This document shows, piece after piece, positions 7,279 through 10,028 of a stretch of 10,028 bases of DNA. The notes under the pieces were generated by a model that searched no databases, was not told where the DNA came from, and saw nothing but the letters and a program-made list of their open reading frames with translations. Made by a program: the position numbers and the translations under genes. The DNA comes from Actinomycetales bacterium (lineage in GTDB: Bacteria > Actinomycetota > Actinomycetes > Actinomycetales > Microbacteriaceae). The stretch spans positions 1 to 10,028 of the forward strand of contig JAATFJ010000174.1 in assembly GCA_015655255.1 (NCBI GenBank), read 5' to 3'. The first letter of the stretch is position 1, and every line of letters starts with the position of its first letter.

Positions 7279-7309
7279 CGCTACTCCGTCTCATGCATAG
7301 GTTACGTCC

Positions 7310-7315
7310 ATTATG
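7310..7315 (-). promoter_or_regulatory. Candidate -10 box for the hydrolase/C45 operon
   Basis: On the minus strand this reads CATAAT, five of six matches to TATAAT, 31 bp upstream of the hydrolase ATG. The best -35 I can find, TTGGAT (plus-strand 7335-7340), is only half-matched and at a long 19-bp spacing. It overlaps the left edge of the palindrome at 7314-7329, so a bound regulator would block it. Position supports it more than sequence does. Confidence 0.35.
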
Positions 7316-7329
7316 TAGTGTACACTACA
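7314..7329. promoter_or_regulatory. Probable RpiR operator (perfect 16-bp palindrome)
   Basis: TGTAGTGTACACTACA is identical to its reverse complement. It lies in the 72-bp gap between the divergent hydrolase operon and the RpiR gene, 35 bp from the first ATG and 21 bp from the second, and overlaps a minus-strand -10-like CATAAT. Dimeric RpiR regulators bind inverted repeats of about this length, so autoregulation plus control of the hydrolase operon is the simplest reading. Confidence 0.72.
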
Positions 7330-7350
7330 CCTAGATCCAAGGGGGAGAGC

Positions 7351-8214
7351 ATGGCCGAGCGGGAGAATCACGCGTGGACGGAGGCGCTTGCGCGCTGGGA
7401 GTCGCTTGCCGGTGCGGAGCGACGCGTTGCCGATTTCGTTCTGCAGAACCCGGATCGCGTCGTCTTCATGAACGCGCTCGATATCGCGGAGGAGACCGGG
7501 ACGAGCGACGCGACCGTGGTGCGAGCCACGCGTTCGCTGGGTTTTGCAGGGCTAGCCGACCTCAGGCACCAGGCCGGCACCCTGGTAATGCGCGACGTCG
7601 CTCCGGACAGGCGGCTTTCCTGGCGGCTGGAAAGCGTGGACGACAGGACTACGCCCGAACTGGAATTGGTCTCCGCAGATCTCGTCGACAGGATCGGGGA
7701 GGTCCTGCGCGTGAACGGCCCCGAGCGCATCGCTGCCGCAACGGCAATGCTCGACGCTTCGAAAAAGGTCATCACCTATGGGGTCGGCCTTTCCAAGATC
7801 AGTGCGGACTATGCAGCCACACGACTGAGGAGACTCGGCGTGGACGCCGTGCACGTACGCAGCGCAGGGTTCGACCTTGCCGATGACCTGCTTGCCCTTC
7901 GCGGTACCGAAACGGCATTCGTCTTCGTGCCGGGGAGGCTACTGCCGGAAGTGACCATGCTCATGGAGCAGGTGGCGGAGAGAGGGAAGATCATCGTGGT
8001 CACGGACACCGTGCCGATCGTCGAGTCCGACCGCCTCCTGCGGCTCTCCTCGCCGCTTTCCCCGGGCGGCCTCAGTGGGGAGATGATCATGAGCCTCCTG
8101 CTCATCGATGCACTCGTTCTGAAGATCGGTCGGTCCAACGCGACGCGGGCAACACGGTACTCCCGGCGGCTGTCTTCGCTTCGGGAGCGGATCGTCCTCT
8201 CGGAGGACGTGTAG
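7351..8214 (+). CDS. MurR/RpiR-family transcriptional regulator with SIS domain
   Basis: 287 residues from ATG 7351, preceded by a GGGGGAG run (7341-7347) at close spacing. The N-terminal domain (about 10-80) is the RpiR-type HTH: AERRVADFVLQNPDRVVFMNALDIAEETGTSDATVVRATRSLGF is clearly recognisable as a whole. A linker leads to a SIS (sugar isomerase) domain at about 138-258, starting KKVITYGVGLSKISADYAA, which keeps the first G-x-G-x-S loop. The second SIS loop, usually S-x-S-G-x-T, reads FVPGRLLPEV here, so the serines that grip a sugar phosphate are gone. The ligand may therefore not be a sugar phosphate. It is divergent from the hydrolase/C45 operon with a palindrome in between, and is the likely regulator of that operon. 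The far-left C45 operon may also be a target, but I see no copy of the palindrome there. Confidence 0.93.
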   Translation: MAERENHAWTEALARWESLAGAERRVADFVLQNPDRVVFMNALDIAEETGTSDATVVRATRSLGFAGLADLRHQAGTLVMRDVAPDRRLSWRLESVDDRTTPELELVSADLVDRIGEVLRVNGPERIAAATAMLDASKKVITYGVGLSKISADYAATRLRRLGVDAVHVRSAGFDLADDLLALRGTETAFVFVPGRLLPEVTMLMEQVAERGKIIVVTDTVPIVESDRLLRLSSPLSPGGLSGEMIMSLLLIDALVLKIGRSNATRATRYSRRLSSLRERIVLSEDV

Positions 8215-8335
8215 AGGTCTCTTCTCGTTTCGAGGGTCGGACGTTGCGTCGCCTCTCGCGGACCGCCTGCTGCTTCAGATGTTTTTCCCGCCCCTCTGCA
8301 CCGGGGAGAATCGCCGCCCGGAGGAGAATGGGAGA
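8215..8335. other. 121-bp gap between the RpiR and VKOR genes
   Basis: I see no stem-loop with a T-tract, no good -35/-10 pair and no palindrome. The only structure is a 4-bp stem CTCG-TTT-CGAG soon after the RpiR stop, too weak to call a terminator. GGAGGAG at its end (8320-8326) serves as ribosome binding site for the GTG at 8336. Confidence 0.5.
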
Positions 8336-8938
8336 GTGGACAGCACCGCGCATTCGTACTTCCGGCCCGGTCATGGCCTCGCGATCTTCTGGATCGGAGC
8401 CGCGATGACCGCCTGGGCGGTGTCGTTCCTTCTCTACCTGGAGTACGTCGGTCAGCTGACCGGCTCGGACGCCATCGTCAGCTGCGACGTCAGCCCGCTC
8501 GTCACGTGCGGGCCTAACCTGCTGTCGCCCGGCGGCAACCTACTCGGTTTCACGAACTCTATTCTCGGCATCGTCCTCTTCCTCGGGCCCGTCTTTGCGG
8601 GGGCGAGCGCGCTCGCCACGGAGCGGGGGATGCGGGCCTGGTACTGGCGGGTGTTCTCGGTGTTCGTGCTCGGCGGTTTCCTGCTCGTGCACCTCTTCGC
8701 CTACCGGAGTGTTTTCGAGTACGGCAGTCTGTGCCCGTGGTGCATGGTCGTCTGGCTCATGACCATCCCCCTGTTCTGGAGCGTCGCCGGATGGACGCTG
8801 AGGGAGGGTGTCTGGGGGACCGGTTGTCGCCGTCTCGGGGGCGGCATCCTCTCCTGGTCGCCGCTCATCGTCGTGCTCGACTATGCGCTCATCGCATTGA
8901 CGGCGCAGCTGCGGCTGGACGTTCTGGGCAGCCTCTAG
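8336..8938 (+). CDS. Vitamin K epoxide reductase (VKOR) family membrane protein
   Basis: 200 residues from GTG 8336, chosen because GGAGGAG lies 9 nt upstream; an in-frame ATG at 8279 would add 19 residues with no ribosome site. All four VKOR cysteines are present: the loop pair Cys 50 and Cys 58 (CDVSPLVTC) and the active-site pair Cys 133/Cys 136 in CPWC. GFTNSILGI (71-79) matches the conserved segment that lines the quinone pocket. About five membrane segments are visible (roughly 15-38, 72-92, 105-126, 136-155, 171-191). Bacterial VKOR uses quinone to re-oxidise a DsbA-like thioredoxin that makes disulfides outside the cytoplasm. There is no fused thioredoxin domain and no DsbA-like gene in this window, so its partner is elsewhere. 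It is on the same strand as the RpiR gene but 121 bp away, and I see no functional link. Its stop is directly adjacent to that of the convergent TetR gene. Confidence 0.93.
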   Translation: MDSTAHSYFRPGHGLAIFWIGAAMTAWAVSFLLYLEYVGQLTGSDAIVSCDVSPLVTCGPNLLSPGGNLLGFTNSILGIVLFLGPVFAGASALATERGMRAWYWRVFSVFVLGGFLLVHLFAYRSVFEYGSLCPWCMVVWLMTIPLFWSVAGWTLREGVWGTGCRRLGGGILSWSPLIVVLDYALIALTAQLRLDVLGSL

Positions 8939-9553
8939 CTAAACGGCGTCCTCGTCCACGGGAGGTGTGAGCTTCGCGTCCCGCAGTGAGAAGAGGTGAT
9001 CGACGGCCTCGCGGAGGCGCACGGCGGCGGGCTCCGTCTCCTCTTTCGTTCCATGGATGACGAGGTTCAGTGCTGCCATGACGAGTACGACGGACCCCGT
9101 ACCCGCTTCGGGGTCCGTCGTGCGCTCATGCGCCAGGGCGGTGAGCTCTCCGCGGACTTTGCTCATCCACTGGCCGAACGCCGGAGCGAGTTCGGGCTGC
9201 TCGGCGAGGATCTCCTTGACCCGCTGGTGTTCGCGGTTCTGCTCCGCAAGGCCCCCGATGAGGTCGCACATCGCCGGGATGAGTGCACCCCGGGCTGTCC
9301 GGAACCGTGCGATCGCCTGAGGGGCAATGAGCGTGTCCGGGAGGCCGAGAACGGCCGCGGGCTTTGACGGGAAGTAGTTGAAGAACGTCCGGGACGAGAT
9401 GCCGACCTCTTCACAGATCTGCTCGATGGTCGTCGCCGTGATGCCATTCGCCTCGACCAGCGCGAGTGCGGTCCGGTGGATGGCGCGTCGGGTTGCGTTT
9501 TTCTTTCGCTCACGGAGAGTGCACTCTCCGGAGCTATCGTCGTCATCGCTCAT
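8939..9553 (-). CDS. TetR-family transcriptional regulator
   Basis: 204 residues starting at ATG 9553. The N-terminal DNA-binding domain is clear: LRERKKNATRRAIHRTAL (about 13-30), then TATTIEQICEEVGISSRTFFNYFPSK (39-64), which is the TetR helix-turn-helix with the typical T-F-F-N-Y-F-P-S-K end. The remaining helical domain should bind the effector. It lies 15 bp downstream of the end of an MFS efflux gene on the same strand, so it probably controls that pump and is co-transcribed with it. The first residues are unusually acidic (SDDDDSSGE). A perfect 18-bp palindrome lies within its first 14 codons. Only a weak purine-rich ribosome site (GGGAAGAG) precedes the ATG, suggesting dependence on translation of the pump gene. 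Confidence 0.94.
   Translation of the reverse strand: MSDDDDSSGECTLRERKKNATRRAIHRTALALVEANGITATTIEQICEEVGISSRTFFNYFPSKPAAVLGLPDTLIAPQAIARFRTARGALIPAMCDLIGGLAEQNREHQRVKEILAEQPELAPAFGQWMSKVRGELTALAHERTTDPEAGTGSVVLVMAALNLVIHGTKEETEPAAVRLREAVDHLFSLRDAKLTPPVDEDAV
9513..9530. promoter_or_regulatory. Perfect 18-bp palindrome inside the TetR gene, possible intragenic operator
   Basis: CGGAGAGTGCACTCTCCG equals its reverse complement over all 18 bases. It covers codons for Gly-Glu-Cys-Thr-Leu-Arg (about residues 8-14) of the TetR protein. TetR-family dimers bind palindromes of this length, and the site is next to the regulator's own start, so it may be an autoregulatory operator or roadblock. It could instead act as an RNA hairpin near the start codon, or be chance. 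Confidence 0.5.
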
Positions 9554-9568
9554 GGGGGTATCTCTTCC

Positions 9569-10028
9569 CTACACCTTATCGGCGCTCGCTTCGTCGGGCT
9601 CGGGCGCCGCCGCCTCGCGCTCCTGGGAGCGTTGCGCGGCGGCCTGTGCCTGAAGCGCGGACACCGAGCGCAGCGGCGGCACCCGGAAGAACAGCGCGAG
9701 GACGAAGGCGAGCAGAAGCACGGCGAACGCAACCCAGTAGACGGTCACGGTCGAGGCAGTGAATCCGGAGAGGAAGGGCTTCGCGAGCCGCTCATCCGCG
9801 CCCGTGAGGAAGGAGGTGTCGCTCGTCGCATCGCTCGACGTGGACTCCACATCGGAGCCGGAATCGTTCATCTCGTCGATGAGCGTCGGCACGAGCTGGT
9901 CCACCCAGCCCTCGCGCTGCGCCTTATCGCTCCAGTCCACGGAGACGGTGCCGTCGGACGCGAGCGTGGCGTTCGCCTTGTCTGCAACGGTCTGCAGCGC
10001 CTGCTGCTCCGCCGCGGGCGTCGCGGCC
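9569..10028 (-). CDS. DHA2-type MFS multidrug efflux transporter, C-terminal part (5' end outside window)
   Basis: The frame is open from the right window edge to the TAG at 9569-9571, giving the last ~152 residues. They comprise an extracytoplasmic, polar stretch rich in Ala, Asp and Ser, then a single strong membrane segment (TVTVYWVAFAVLLLAFVLAL), the FFRVPPLR end-of-helix motif, and a charged Ala/Glu-rich cytoplasmic tail. This layout fits the last helix (TM14) of the EmrB/QacA (DHA2) drug:proton antiporters. The downstream TetR gene 15 bp away supports an efflux role. A 'start' near 9940 is only an internal Val codon. With only one helix visible, another MFS or membrane protein cannot be excluded. 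Confidence 0.7.
   Translation of the reverse strand, partial: AATPAAEQQALQTVADKANATLASDGTVSVDWSDKAQREGWVDQLVPTLIDEMNDSGSDVESTSSDATSDTSFLTGADERLAKPFLSGFTASTVTVYWVAFAVLLLAFVLALFFRVPPLRSVSALQAQAAAQRSQEREAAAPEPDEASADKV

Noticed and set aside
6832..7350. 173-codon N-terminal extension of the RpiR protein
   Set aside because: It runs through the hydrolase gene and the operator; the HTH domain starts normally just after ATG 7351.
8279..8335. Upstream ATG start for the VKOR protein
   Set aside because: No ribosome site before it and the added residues do not look like VKOR; GTG 8336 has GGAGGAG upstream.
1..10028. tRNA, rRNA, riboswitch, CRISPR array, insertion sequence or phage genes
   Set aside because: I looked for cloverleaf ends, regularly spaced repeats, transposase or integrase motifs and terminal repeats and saw none.

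Overview
The window reads as a chromosomal segment of a high-GC Gram-positive bacterium, most likely an actinobacterium. Coding density is high, third positions are G/C rich, GTG starts occur, and gene types such as stand-alone VKOR and TetR-controlled DHA2 efflux are common there. I cannot name the genus. There are eleven protein genes (two cut by the window edges) and no tRNA, rRNA, CRISPR array or insertion sequence that I can see.

Layout, left to right. (1) 1-2994, plus strand: the 3' part of a C45-family (isopenicillin-N acyltransferase / carcinine hydrolase-like) Ntn-hydrolase, then an ornithine-cyclodeaminase/mu-crystallin family protein of the type databases often label 'tyramine oxidase subunit B', then a monomeric-sarcosine-oxidase-like FAD oxidoreductase; this looks like one operon. 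(2) 3001-4011, minus: a LacI-family repressor, divergent from (3) 4167-5237, plus: a zinc-dependent medium-chain alcohol/polyol dehydrogenase. A perfect 16-bp palindrome between them is an excellent LacI operator candidate. (4) 5231-7278, minus: a two-gene operon, alpha/beta hydrolase then a second, complete C45 Ntn-hydrolase, coupled by a 4-bp stop/start overlap. It is divergent from (5) 7351-8214, plus: an RpiR/SIS-domain regulator. A second perfect 16-bp palindrome lies between these two. (6) 8336-8938, plus: a VKOR-family membrane oxidoreductase. (7) 8939-10028, minus: the C-terminal end of a DHA2-type MFS efflux pump followed by its probable TetR regulator, whose 5' coding region holds a perfect 18-bp palindrome.

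Working model (inference). The part from 1 to about 8214 looks like an accessory catabolic island. Two Ntn amidases and a serine hydrolase would open N-acyl, peptide or ester conjugates; the FAD oxidase and its Rossmann partner would oxidise the released amino compound; the Zn dehydrogenase would handle an alcohol or aldehyde. RpiR and LacI proteins would act as separate local switches. No transporter for the substrate is visible; it would have to lie outside the window. The right end (VKOR, TetR, efflux) looks functionally unrelated.
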